16,430 nucleotides of DNA from JBGOUV01 sp041477815 (lineage in GTDB: Bacteria > Acidobacteriota > Terriglobia > Bryobacterales > JACQDG01). A model generated the notes under the pieces. The model ran no database searches. It was not told the origin of the DNA and saw only the letters and a program-made list of their open reading frames with translations. Where the stretch lies: assembly GCA_041477815.1 (NCBI GenBank), contig JBGOUV010000119.1, forward strand, positions 1-16,430, given 5' to 3'. A program made the translations under genes and the position numbers. Numbering within the stretch: position 1 is the stretch's first letter; each line of letters starts with the position of its first letter. Of this stretch, positions 7,150 through 15,080 are shown one piece after another.

Positions 7150-8232
7150 TCAGCCTTTACGCGACTCGGCCTTCGCCGCCGCGTAGAGCGCCCGAATGTA
7201 GCCGATGCTGTACCCCCAGCCGGTGAGCCGGCCGCCGGCCATGGTGGGGACGTGGTCGGCGATCAGGTTGCCCCGGTAGTCCACGTCCACCAGGGTCTTC
7301 ATCACCTTGTACATGTCGGTGTAGCCGTTGTCGACGAAGGTTTCGACAAAGTACGGGATGGGGGCGGTGACATTGCGGAAGTGAATCTTCCACAGCTTGC
7401 CCAGCTTGGCAAAGCCGCGAATGGCTTCCAGGACGTCCTTACCGGTGGACTTGCCGCCCTCCATCCAGGTGCCGCAACAGAGGCAGACGCCGACGTTGGG
7501 GCTGTTGGCGATTTCCAAAGCCTTCACGTATCCGGCATAGGTGCCGAAGATGTGCCGGGGAACGCCGCCCAGCTCGGGCACCGGCGGATCGTCGGGGTGG
7601 ATGCCGATGCGGATGCCCAATTCCTCGGCGACGGGCGCCACCTGCTTGATGAAATAGGTATAGTTCTCCCACAACTCTTCTTTGGTGAACTTGCGGCCGT
7701 GGCTGAGCGGGCCCTCGAAGACTTTGCCGGCCCAATAGCCCTTGGCCGTCTCCAGCTTGAAGGCGCGGGCGGAGGCGCCGCCGCGGGTGGTCTCGCGCTC
7801 CGAGCTCCAGATGCCATTGCCCATGTGAGCGTAGGTCGTGTAGGAGACGCCGGCCTTGGCCAGGTTGCGCAGGTAGTTCTTATACTCTTCGATCTTCTGA
7901 TCGCGCCCGGGCAGGTTGAGAGTCACTTCGGGCATGTTGTGGACGTTGCTGTTGCCGATGTTCCAGACCTTGAGTCCCTTGGCCTCGACTTTCTGCTTGA
8001 GGCGGATGAAGTTCTCGGCGGTGGCCCGGTCGCCGCCGGTGGGGATGTTGACGTACTCGACGCCGATCTGTACGGCGAAGGTGAGGTCCTCGTCGCTGGG
8101 GTCGGTGGGAACTTGCAGCGAGATCTTAATGCCGGGCGCCAGCTCCGGCAACGGCTTCCTGGCCGGGGCGGCGGCGAGTGGCGCGGCGGCCGCGGCCATC
8201 TTCAGAAAGGTCCTTCTCTCCAGATTCTCCAT
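7150..8232 (-). CDS. Tat-exported mannonate dehydratase-like (UxuA family) TIM-barrel protein
   Basis: A 360-residue protein of the xylose-isomerase-like TIM-barrel superfamily, closest by motif to UxuA, which dehydrates D-mannonate to 2-keto-3-deoxygluconate in glucuronate catabolism. It has HPDDPP (212-217) with nearby VPRHIFG, a cysteine cluster in GVCLCCGTW (C250, C252, C253), KIHFRN with H284, and ADHVP with D326, giving the His/Cys/His/Asp set expected for the family's divalent metal site. Unlike cytosolic UxuA, it begins with a Tat-like signal, ERRTFLKM plus an Ala-rich core (residues 5-25). The ATG at 8232 is chosen because GGAGG (8240-8244, minus strand) sits seven bases upstream and the signal starts there; the open frame continues upstream without homology. 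It lies 35 bp after an ACS-type carrier, consistent with sugar-acid use. A generic sugar isomerase/epimerase is the alternative. Confidence 0.78.
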   Translation of the reverse strand: MENLERRTFLKMAAAAAPLAAAPARKPLPELAPGIKISLQVPTDPSDEDLTFAVQIGVEYVNIPTGGDRATAENFIRLKQKVEAKGLKVWNIGNSNVHNMPEVTLNLPGRDQKIEEYKNYLRNLAKAGVSYTTYAHMGNGIWSSERETTRGGASARAFKLETAKGYWAGKVFEGPLSHGRKFTKEELWENYTYFIKQVAPVAEELGIRIGIHPDDPPVPELGGVPRHIFGTYAGYVKALEIANSPNVGVCLCCGTWMEGGKSTGKDVLEAIRGFAKLGKLWKIHFRNVTAPIPYFVETFVDNGYTDMYKVMKTLVDVDYRGNLIADHVPTMAGGRLTGWGYSIGYIRALYAAAKAESRKG

Positions 8233-8267
8233 GTTGGTTCCTCCGCTTCCCCGAAGATTATCGCAGG

Positions 8268-9446
8268 TTATGCCGCCCCTCGTCCCGTGGGGCGGATGAA
8301 GAGCCAGGAGGCGGCGCCGAGGAGGATCAGGAAGCTCGCGAAATGGAGGCCCCAGGACCAGCCGGCGCGTTGGGCGATCATGGGGGTGAGGGTGGGGGCG
8401 AGGAGGCCTCCCAGGTTCCCGATCCCGTTCATGATGCCGGTGGCGGAGCCGGCCTGGGCGCCGCCGGCCTCGATGCCGGCGGCCCAGAAAGGGCCTTCCG
8501 TGGCGGCGCAAAAGCCCAGGGCCAGTGAGAGTAGAGTCACTACCCAGAGGGGTTCGTCGACGTTGGCGCCGATGTACAGCAGGACCGCGCTGAAGATCAT
8601 GCCCGCCAGCGCCACGGTGCGGCGGCTGAGGCGGTCGGAGAGCCAGCCGCCCAGGGGCATGGCCACCATCATGGTGAGGAGCATCACCGTGGTGTAGACG
8701 GCGCTGCGCTCCGCGCCGACCTTGCGGATCTCGCCGAAGTAGTAGTAGATCCAATAGAAGAAGATGTACTCGAAATAGTTGACGGTGAAGTAGCTGAGGC
8801 TGAGGAGAGCGAGGTTGCGGTTGGTCAGCAGTGGTTTCCACGAAATGGACTCGCGGACGGGCGCCTGCTGGGAGGGGCGGTCGCGGACCGCCAGGAACCA
8901 CACGCCGGCCAGCAGGGTGGTGGCCAGAGCGGCGAGCAAGAACGAAGCGCGCCAGCCGTAGAGGGCGATGACGCGGGCGAAGGCGATTGGGGTGAGGGCG
9001 GCCCCCAGCGCGGAGCCGCACAGGATGAAGCCCTGGGTGCGGGCGTATTGGGCGGGGCTGAGCCAGTTGGCGATCATGCGGGCGCAGGCCGGATAGAGCG
9101 GGGAGGTGGCGGCGCCCAGACCCAGGCGGATGACGAGGAAAGACGGCAGAATGGCCAGGCCGAGACGGCTTACCGCGGCGGTGAGGCCGGTGAACAGAGC
9201 GGCGGCGAGGCTCATGACTCCCAGCACGAGGCGGGGGCCGAAGCGGTCGGCCAGACGTCCGCCGTGGGCCATGAGCAGGGAGTAGCTCAGGAGGAAGGCC
9301 GAGAAGACCGTGCCCATCTCGGTCTCCGACAGGTGGAACTCCTTCATCACGTTGGGGGCGGCGATGGACATGGCGGTCCGGTCGACGTAACTCATCACCG
9401 ACAGGGCGAACATGAGGAGGACCACCGCGAGCGGCCGCCTGAGCAT
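8268..9446 (-). CDS. MFS transporter, anion:cation symporter type (hexuronate/aldonate-like)
   Basis: A 392-residue major facilitator protein with about 12 hydrophobic segments. The first segment ends in SYVDRTAMSIAAP (about 19-31), matching the N-Y-x-D-R signature of the ACS subfamily (ExuT, GudP, DgoT-type carriers). The loop after helix 2, GGRLADRFGPR (about 62-72), is MFS motif A, and a second motif-A copy, GGWLSDRLSRR, opens the second half. These carriers bring organic anions such as glucuronate, galacturonate, galactonate or glucarate through the inner membrane with protons. The mannonate-dehydratase-like gene 35 bp downstream favours a hexuronate or aldonate, but the substrate is inferred. 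The ATG at 9446 has no Shine-Dalgarno; a TAACAT -10-like box lies six bases upstream, so a leaderless message is possible. A start at a later Met would cut into helix 1. Confidence 0.85.
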   Translation of the reverse strand: MLRRPLAVVLLMFALSVMSYVDRTAMSIAAPNVMKEFHLSETEMGTVFSAFLLSYSLLMAHGGRLADRFGPRLVLGVMSLAAALFTGLTAAVSRLGLAILPSFLVIRLGLGAATSPLYPACARMIANWLSPAQYARTQGFILCGSALGAALTPIAFARVIALYGWRASFLLAALATTLLAGVWFLAVRDRPSQQAPVRESISWKPLLTNRNLALLSLSYFTVNYFEYIFFYWIYYYFGEIRKVGAERSAVYTTVMLLTMMVAMPLGGWLSDRLSRRTVALAGMIFSAVLLYIGANVDEPLWVVTLLSLALGFCAATEGPFWAAGIEAGGAQAGSATGIMNGIGNLGGLLAPTLTPMIAQRAGWSWGLHFASFLILLGAASWLFIRPTGRGAA

Positions 9447-9506
9447 GAGGTCATGTTAGCACCCTGCAGGCGGGTGGTACCCTAGTGGGACGGCGGGACT
9501 GGTGCG
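9447..9506. promoter_or_regulatory. Divergent promoter region between the sugar-acid and efflux operons
   Basis: These 60 bp must hold promoters for both divergent operons unless they start inside genes. Minus strand: TAACAT (9453-9458) resembles a -10 box just before the MFS start. Plus strand: TACCCT (9478-9483) is a weak -10 candidate for the efflux operon, 24 bases before its ATG, without a good -35. A short dyad, CACCC (9460-9464) and GGGTG (9472-9476) around TGCAGGC, lies between them and could be an operator. All of this is consensus matching by eye. Confidence 0.35.
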
Positions 9507-10784
9507 ATGAAGAGATACAGGACGGCATGGTGGCTGGTGGTCGTGGCGTCGCGGTTAGGAGGGCAGCAGCCCGAGCCGGTGCTGACGCTGGACGAATGCT
9601 GGAAGCTGGCGGAGGCGCAATACTCCCTGGTGGAACGGGCGCGCCTGGAGGAGCGGGCGGCGGGGGAGCAGGTGAAGCAGGCCCGGGCGGGGTTCCTGCC
9701 GCAGCTCGCCTACCTGAACGCCTATACGTACAACACACCGCGACTGGAGGACCGGTCGACGATGAGCTACGTGGCGCTCAACGGGATACGGGAGTACATC
9801 TCGCAGCCGACGGTGACGCAGGAGATTGACCTGTCGGGGCGGCTGCGGGCGGAATTGCAGCGGGGCCGGGCGGGAAGACAGGTGGCGGAAGCGCGGACCT
9901 TGCTCACGCGGCGGGATCTGCGGCTGGCCGTCCGGGAAGCGTATTATGCGGTGCTGGAGGCGCAGCACAATGTCGCCACGGCCCAGCGGACCCTGGACGA
10001 GGCGGAGGCCTTCCACGGCAAGACGCGGTTGATGGCGGAGCAGGGGGAGGCGGCGCGGGCCGACGTCGTAAAGGCCGACGTGCAGTTGGCGGGAAAGCGG
10101 CGGGATCTGTGGGCGGCGCAGACGGGGGCGGTGAATGCGGGGCTGCGATTGAAGTCTTTCTGGACCGAGGACCTGGCCCAGCCGCCGCGGATTGAGGATA
10201 CGTTTCTGAAGGTGCCGGAGGGGCAGGACTATATGGGATGGGACGCCGCCTGGGTGGCCCGGCGCAGCGAGTTTTCGCTGCTGGGGGCGGCCGAGCAGGC
10301 GGCGCGGGCGGAGGCGCGGGTGGCGCGGAGTGAGCGGCGTCCGACATTGAACCTGGTATACGCCTACGGGATCGACGCCAACCAGGTGCGGATTCGGGAG
10401 CGCGGGCAGGCCGCGTTTGCTACGCTGCGGATTCCGCTGTTCGACTGGGGACGGTCCAAGAGCCGGGAACGGCAGGCGCAGTTTGCCGGCCGGCAGATCG
10501 ACCTGGACCGGCACTTGTCGCGGCGGGTGTTTACGGCGGAGTTTTACACCGAGCGCAACAATGTGGACCTGGCCGTAAAGCAGATGGCGGAAGGACGGCG
10601 GGAAGTCGAGTTGGCGCGGGAGAGTCTGCGGCTGGCGCGGCTGCGGTACGACGGCGGGGAGGCCCCGGCGCTGGAGGTGGTGGAGGCGCAGAACACGGCG
10701 GCGGGGGCGGAGCTCGCCTACAACCAGGCGGTGTTCCAGTATCATATGTCGCGGGCGCGGCTGGAGGTGGCGACAGGCCAATGA
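9507..10784 (+). CDS. TolC-family outer-membrane efflux channel
   Basis: A 425-residue outer-membrane factor of the TolC/NodT family, the trimeric outer-membrane exit duct of a tripartite efflux pump. It has an N-terminal signal peptide (MKRYRTAWWLVVVASRLGG) and no lipobox cysteine. The start LTLDECWKLAEAQ (about 26-38) is the canonical opening of OEP domains, and two long Ala/Arg/Glu-rich helical regions follow (about 40-70 with 110-210, and 255-290 with 330-425), each pair enclosing a beta-strand segment (YLNAYTYNTP; TLNLVYAYG), the repeat architecture of the family. It is shorter than E. coli TolC (493), as is common in RND-linked channels. It is the first gene of the efflux operon, and its stop overlaps the adaptor start by 4 nt (ATGA). 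The start has only a weak CGGGA Shine-Dalgarno (9494-9498). Confidence 0.87.
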   Translation: MKRYRTAWWLVVVASRLGGQQPEPVLTLDECWKLAEAQYSLVERARLEERAAGEQVKQARAGFLPQLAYLNAYTYNTPRLEDRSTMSYVALNGIREYISQPTVTQEIDLSGRLRAELQRGRAGRQVAEARTLLTRRDLRLAVREAYYAVLEAQHNVATAQRTLDEAEAFHGKTRLMAEQGEAARADVVKADVQLAGKRRDLWAAQTGAVNAGLRLKSFWTEDLAQPPRIEDTFLKVPEGQDYMGWDAAWVARRSEFSLLGAAEQAARAEARVARSERRPTLNLVYAYGIDANQVRIRERGQAAFATLRIPLFDWGRSKSRERQAQFAGRQIDLDRHLSRRVFTAEFYTERNNVDLAVKQMAEGRREVELARESLRLARLRYDGGEAPALEVVEAQNTAAGAELAYNQAVFQYHMSRARLEVATGQ

Positions 10785-12010
10785 AACACCTACTGGTAGT
10801 GATGGCGGTGCTGGCGGCGCTGGCCGGGGCCTCGTGCGGGCGCCCGGACGCGGAGCACAAGGTCGCGCCGCTCGTGGAAGTGAAACTGGCGGAGGCCCAG
10901 ACGGCCGATCTCACCGAGACGATCCAGGCGCCGGGGACGGCGTTTCCGCTGGCCCAGGCGGCGGTGGCAGCCAAGGTGCAGGCCCCGATTCGGGAGCTGC
11001 TGGTGACCAAGGGATCGGAGGTGAAGAAGGACCAGTTGATCGCCGTACTGGAGAACCGGGACCTGGAGGCGGCGCGGATGGAGGCGGCGGGGGCGCTGCG
11101 GGAGGCGGAGTCGGCGCTGTTGCGTCTCTCAGCGGGAGCGCTGCCGGGGGACGTGGAGCGAGCCGAGGCGCAGGTGAGTATTACCAAGTCGGCGCTGGAG
11201 ACGGGGCAGAAGATGTATGAGCGGCGCAAGATGCTCGTGGAGCAGGGAGCGATTCCGGCCAAGGAGTTGCTGGTGAGCCAAAACGAGCTGGCGTCGGCGC
11301 AAGGCAATTACCTGGTGGCAAAGAAGAGCCTGGAACTCCTGCAATCCCAGACGCGGGAGCGGGACCTGGAAATGGCCCGGAGCCGGGTGGAACAGGCCAA
11401 AGCCAAGGTAGCGCAGGCAGAGGCGCAAATGGCGTACACGCGGATTCGGAGCCCGATGGACGGGGTGGTGAGCGACCAGTGGATGTATCCGGGGGATATG
11501 GCTAAGCCGGATGCTCCCATCGTGACGCTGGTGGATATCCATAAGATTATCGTGCGGGCGCAGGTTCCGGAAGCGCAGGCGGCGGCGCTGCGGTTGGGGC
11601 AGGCGGCGGAGTTTCTAGCGCAGGACTTGCCGGGACGGAAATTTGTGGGGAGGATCAGCGTCATCAGTCCGGCGGTGGACCGGGCGGCGCGGACCGTCGA
11701 GGTGTGGACGGAGATCGATAACGGAAAGAAGGAGCTGCGGGCGGGCGGCTACGGGACGCTGGCCATCGCGGCGGGAATGGTGAAGGGAGCCGTGGTGATT
11801 CCTCGCGCGGCTGTGGTGCTGGAGGAGGGAGCGAACGAAGGCGTGGTGTATACCGTGGATGAGAAAAACATCGCGCACAAGCGGACGGTGAAAGTGGGGA
11901 TCGAGCACGAGGGCAGGCTGCAAGTCACGGAGGGGTTGAAGGCCGGAGAGAAGGTGGTGGCCGCAGGGAACTACGGGTTGCCGGACAAGGCCGAGGTGAA
12001 AGCGCGGTGA
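10781..12010 (+). CDS. RND efflux periplasmic adaptor (membrane fusion protein, HlyD/AcrA family)
   Basis: A 409-residue adaptor linking the RND pump to the outer-membrane channel. The signal peptide ends at ALAGASC with C19, a near-lipobox (Gly rather than Leu/Val/Ile at -3), so lipid anchoring is plausible but not certain. Domains in order: beta-barrel start (VEVKLAEAQTADL, about 31-43); first lipoyl half (AAVAAKVQAPIRELLVTKGSEVKKDQ); a long alpha-hairpin (about 95-215) rich in Ala/Glu/Lys; second lipoyl half (YTRIRSPMDGVVSDQWMYPGD, about 219-239); then the beta-barrel and membrane-proximal domains (IVRAQVPE; VEVWTEIDN; VVIPRAAVV). GGAGGTGG (10763-10770) serves as Shine-Dalgarno inside the end of the channel gene, and the ATG overlaps that gene's stop. 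Its own stop overlaps the pump gene's GTG by 4 nt. Confidence 0.9.
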   Translation: MKHLLVVMAVLAALAGASCGRPDAEHKVAPLVEVKLAEAQTADLTETIQAPGTAFPLAQAAVAAKVQAPIRELLVTKGSEVKKDQLIAVLENRDLEAARMEAAGALREAESALLRLSAGALPGDVERAEAQVSITKSALETGQKMYERRKMLVEQGAIPAKELLVSQNELASAQGNYLVAKKSLELLQSQTRERDLEMARSRVEQAKAKVAQAEAQMAYTRIRSPMDGVVSDQWMYPGDMAKPDAPIVTLVDIHKIIVRAQVPEAQAAALRLGQAAEFLAQDLPGRKFVGRISVISPAVDRAARTVEVWTEIDNGKKELRAGGYGTLAIAAGMVKGAVVIPRAAVVLEEGANEGVVYTVDEKNIAHKRTVKVGIEHEGRLQVTEGLKAGEKVVAAGNYGLPDKAEVKAR

Positions 12011-15000
12011 GCAAAGGACTGGCGGGGTTTGTTCAGGCGCACGGCCGGGCGCTGGTCTTTATCGCGGCCAGTCTCAGTATTGCTGGGATCTTATTGGGAG
12101 TACGGCTCCCCATCTCGATTCTGCCGCAAACAGACTTCCCTCGGGTGGTGATCCTGGTGGACAACGGGATCATGCCGGTGGACCAGATGCTGGTGCTGGT
12201 GACGCGGCCCATCGAGCAGGCCATCCGGATCGTGCCGGGCATCGAGACGATCCGGTCGGTGACGGCCCGGGGCTCGTCGGAGATCAGCGTCCACTTTCGC
12301 TGGGACGTGGACATTTTGAACGCGCTGCACCTGGTGCAGGGACGGATCTCGCAGGTCACGCCGTCCCTGCCGCCGACGGCGCGGTTCTACATCAACCGGC
12401 TGACCTTTTCCGTGTTTCCCATGGTGGGGTTCAGCATTACGTCGCCCGAGCAGTCGCTGACCGAGCTGACCAACCTGGCGCAGTACCAGATCGCGCCGCG
12501 CCTCTACCGGCTGCCCGGCGTGGCGGAGACGCGGATCATCGGAGGGCGCCCCGAGGAATACCACATCGTGGTGAAGCCGGAGCAGTTGAACGCGTACCGG
12601 TTTCCATTGGCGAAGGTGGTGGATGCGGTGCGCCGGAACAACGTGCTGGCGCCGGCGGGGATGCTGCAGGAGAACTTCAAGCTGTACCTCACCACCGTGG
12701 ACGGCCTGGTGCGGTCGCGCCAGGAGATCGAAGACATTGTGGTCGAGGTGGTGAAGGGCACGCCGGTGCGGATCCGGGATCTGGCCACGGTGGAGCCCGG
12801 AGCGAAGCCGATCTACAACGTGGTAACGGCCAACGGGAAGCCGGCGGTGTTGGTGAACGTGATGCAGCAGCCGGACGGGAACTCGGTCCAGATCGCCGAC
12901 GCGGTGAACCGCGAGATCGTCGAGATGCGCAAGGGACTGCCGCCCCAAACCGATCTGTCCGTGTTCTACGACCTGTCCATATTGGTGCGGGAGTCGATCT
13001 TCGGGGTGGCGGAGGCGATTCTCATCGGCTTGGCGCTGTCGATCGCGGTGCTGGTGGGGTTCCTGAAAAACTGGCGGACGACGCTGGTGGCGGCCATCGT
13101 GATTCCGATCGCCATGCTGATCGCCATCATCGTGATGAAGCTGCTGAACATGAGCTTCAACCTGATGACGCTGGGAGGCCTGGCGGCGTCGATCGGGGTG
13201 GTGATCGACGACGCCATCGTGATGGTGGAGAACATCATGGTCCACCTGTCGATGGGACAGGAGCCGCGGGAGGCGGCGCAAAGCGCGATCACGGAGCTGA
13301 CGCCGGCGCTGATCGGGTCGACGCTGACGCCGATCGTGGTGTTCGCGCCGCTGGTGTTTCTGGGAGGGATCACGGCGGTATTTTTCCGGTCCCTGGCCCT
13401 GACCATGGTGGCGGCGCTGGCCGCCTCGCTGATCCTGGCGTTGTGCTTTACGCCCGTTCTGGCCGGGGTCTTGTTGAAGCGCCGGGAGGCGGCCCCGGGC
13501 GAAGAAGCCTTTACGGCCGGGGAGGGGCGGATACTGCACCGGCTGACCGCGCTGCACGAGCGGGTGCTGCACTGGTCGCTGGGGCACCCGCGCACGATCG
13601 TGGCGGCGTCGGTGGCCCTGCTGGCGGGGTCGGTGGGGATCTACCAGATTCTGGGGACGGGTTTCCTGCCCGATCTGAACGAATCGGCGTTCGTGCTGGA
13701 CTACATCATGCCGGTGGGTACTTCGCTCGAAGAATCGAAGCGGGTGCTGGGGCACGTCGAGCAGTTTCTGCGGGAGACGCCGGAGGTGGAGAGCTACTCG
13801 CTACGGCTGGGGGCCCGGCTGGCGCTGGCCATCGCCGAGCCCAATACGGGCGATTTTCTGGTCAAGCTCAGGACCAAGCGCTCGCGCGCGCTGGATGAGA
13901 TCACCGATGAGCTGCGGGACAAGATCAAAAAGGCCGAGCCGGTGATCGAGGTGGAGTTCCCGCACGTGATCGAGGACCTGGTGGGAGATCTGACCTGGTC
14001 GCCGCAGCCGATCGAGGTGCGGGTTTTTGAGGAATCGGAGGAGAAGGGGAAGGCGCTGGCGGAGAAGATCACCGAGTTTCTGCCCAAGGTGAAGGGCGTG
14101 GTGGACGTGGTGAACCAGGTATTCGTCATCGGGCCGCAGCTTAACTTCCAGGTGGACCGGGAGAAGGCGCAGCGGGCGGGGTTCTCGGTGGCGGACGTGG
14201 CGGAGATGGAAGAGGCGGTGATCGACGGGACGGAGGCGTCGCAGATGATCGTGGGGGAGCGGGTGATCGGACTGCGGGTGCGGTATCCGAGGCCGTATCG
14301 GGCGACCCGGGCGGGCCTCGAGAAGCTGCTGATCACGTCGCCCTCGGGGGTGACGGTGCCGCTGGAGAGCCTGGCCCAGGCGAAGACGGCGCCGGAGGTG
14401 ATCGAGGTCAAGCGCGAGAACCTGCGGCGAGTGTTTACGGTGTCGGCGCGGCTCTCCGGGCGGGATCTGGGGAGCGCCATGGACGAGATCCGGCAGCGGC
14501 TGCCCAAAGAGGTGCCGATCGCCCCGGGCCAGGACGTGGAGTACGGCGGGCTCTACAAGGTGCAGCAGGAGTCGTTCGCTACGCTCCTCCAGGTCTTGCT
14601 GATGTCGATCCTGCTGATCTTTATTATTCTGGTGTTCGAGTTCCAGACCTTCTCGCATCCCATCGCCATCCTGGCGGCGACGCTGCTGTGCAGCTTCGGG
14701 GCGCTGGCGGCACTGTGGGTCACCGGGACCACGTTCAATATCTCGTCGTTTATGGGGGCGATCATGGTGGTGGGGATCGTGCACAAGAACGGCATCCTGA
14801 TGCTCGATTCGGAGAAGCACTACACGGAGCTGGGACTGCCGCTGGAGGAAGCGATCTTCCAGGCGGGCCGGAGGAGGCTGCGCCCCATCCTGATGACCGC
14901 GCTGGCTACCGTGTTCGGCATGCTGCCGCTGGCGCTGGGCGCGGGCTCGGCGTCGCGAATGCTGCAGCCGCTGGCGATTGCGGTGATCGGCGGGGTGACC

Positions 15001-15069
15001 GTGTCGATGGTGCTGTCTTTGGTAATTACGCCGGTCCTGTATCACTTGTTAAGACAGCGAGGCTGGTAG
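12007..15069 (+). CDS. RND-family inner-membrane efflux pump (AcrB/MdtB-like, HAE type)
   Basis: A 1020-residue proton-driven pump of the AcrB superfamily, full length. It shows two RND repeats: helix 1 (about 15-33), a large periplasmic loop with porter motifs such as LPQTDFPRV and IGGRPEEY, a helix 2-6 block (about 335-490), a second periplasmic loop, and a helix 8-12 block (about 860-1015). Helix 4 carries VVIDDAIVMVEN with D401-D402, and helix 10 carries VHKNGILMLD with K927, equivalent to the Asp-Asp/Lys proton relay of AcrB. The double Asp favours drug/hydrophobe pumps over the CusA heavy-metal type, but the substrate cannot be read from sequence. The GTG start at 12007 is supported by GAGGTGA (11993-11999) and the 4-nt overlap with the adaptor. 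The gene ends 5 bp from the stop of the convergent response-regulator gene. Confidence 0.92.
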   Translation: MSKGLAGFVQAHGRALVFIAASLSIAGILLGVRLPISILPQTDFPRVVILVDNGIMPVDQMLVLVTRPIEQAIRIVPGIETIRSVTARGSSEISVHFRWDVDILNALHLVQGRISQVTPSLPPTARFYINRLTFSVFPMVGFSITSPEQSLTELTNLAQYQIAPRLYRLPGVAETRIIGGRPEEYHIVVKPEQLNAYRFPLAKVVDAVRRNNVLAPAGMLQENFKLYLTTVDGLVRSRQEIEDIVVEVVKGTPVRIRDLATVEPGAKPIYNVVTANGKPAVLVNVMQQPDGNSVQIADAVNREIVEMRKGLPPQTDLSVFYDLSILVRESIFGVAEAILIGLALSIAVLVGFLKNWRTTLVAAIVIPIAMLIAIIVMKLLNMSFNLMTLGGLAASIGVVIDDAIVMVENIMVHLSMGQEPREAAQSAITELTPALIGSTLTPIVVFAPLVFLGGITAVFFRSLALTMVAALAASLILALCFTPVLAGVLLKRREAAPGEEAFTAGEGRILHRLTALHERVLHWSLGHPRTIVAASVALLAGSVGIYQILGTGFLPDLNESAFVLDYIMPVGTSLEESKRVLGHVEQFLRETPEVESYSLRLGARLALAIAEPNTGDFLVKLRTKRSRALDEITDELRDKIKKAEPVIEVEFPHVIEDLVGDLTWSPQPIEVRVFEESEEKGKALAEKITEFLPKVKGVVDVVNQVFVIGPQLNFQVDREKAQRAGFSVADVAEMEEAVIDGTEASQMIVGERVIGLRVRYPRPYRATRAGLEKLLITSPSGVTVPLESLAQAKTAPEVIEVKRENLRRVFTVSARLSGRDLGSAMDEIRQRLPKEVPIAPGQDVEYGGLYKVQQESFATLLQVLLMSILLIFIILVFEFQTFSHPIAILAATLLCSFGALAALWVTGTTFNISSFMGAIMVVGIVHKNGILMLDSEKHYTELGLPLEEAIFQAGRRRLRPILMTALATVFGMLPLALGAGSASRMLQPLAIAVIGGVTVSMVLSLVITPVLYHLLRQRGW

Positions 15070-15080
15070 GGGCATCAGCC
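15061..15080. terminator. Possible bidirectional hairpin over the two convergent stop codons
   Basis: GGCTGGT (15061-15067) and ATCAGCC (15074-15080) form a 7-bp stem on the plus-strand RNA with one G-U pair and a 6-base loop. The stem contains both stop codons: TAG of the pump (15067-15069) and TCA, the complement of the regulator's TGA (15075-15077). Neither strand has a U-run after it, and on the minus strand the G-U becomes an A-C mismatch, so intrinsic termination is doubtful. Confidence 0.3.

Noticed and set aside
7252..8697. Open frame of 481 codons on the plus strand opposite the UxuA-like and MFS genes
   Set aside because: It crosses two real minus-strand genes and their gap, and its product is repetitive Val/Gly/His/Asp-rich without family features. 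It is a by-product of high GC content.
8233..9021. Upstream extension of the UxuA-like frame beyond its ATG at 8232
   Set aside because: It runs out of frame through the MFS gene, gives Arg/Pro-rich nonsense, and the Tat signal plus GGAGG fix the start at 8232.
6949..9506. Replication origin at the change of GC skew
   Set aside because: No DnaA-box clusters, AT-rich unwinding region or dnaA/dnaN/gyr genes were seen in the gaps, so the skew change alone does not support an origin here.
9555..10781. Open frame of 408 codons antisense to the TolC-family gene
   Set aside because: Arg/Pro/His/Leu-rich composition with no domain; the plus-strand frame has a signal peptide and OEP repeats.
12091..13755. 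Long open frame (554 codons) antisense to the efflux pump gene
   Set aside because: The product is an Arg/His/Gln-rich low-complexity peptide with no domain, as expected of the reverse strand of a G-rich coding sequence. The plus strand holds a full, motif-complete RND pump.
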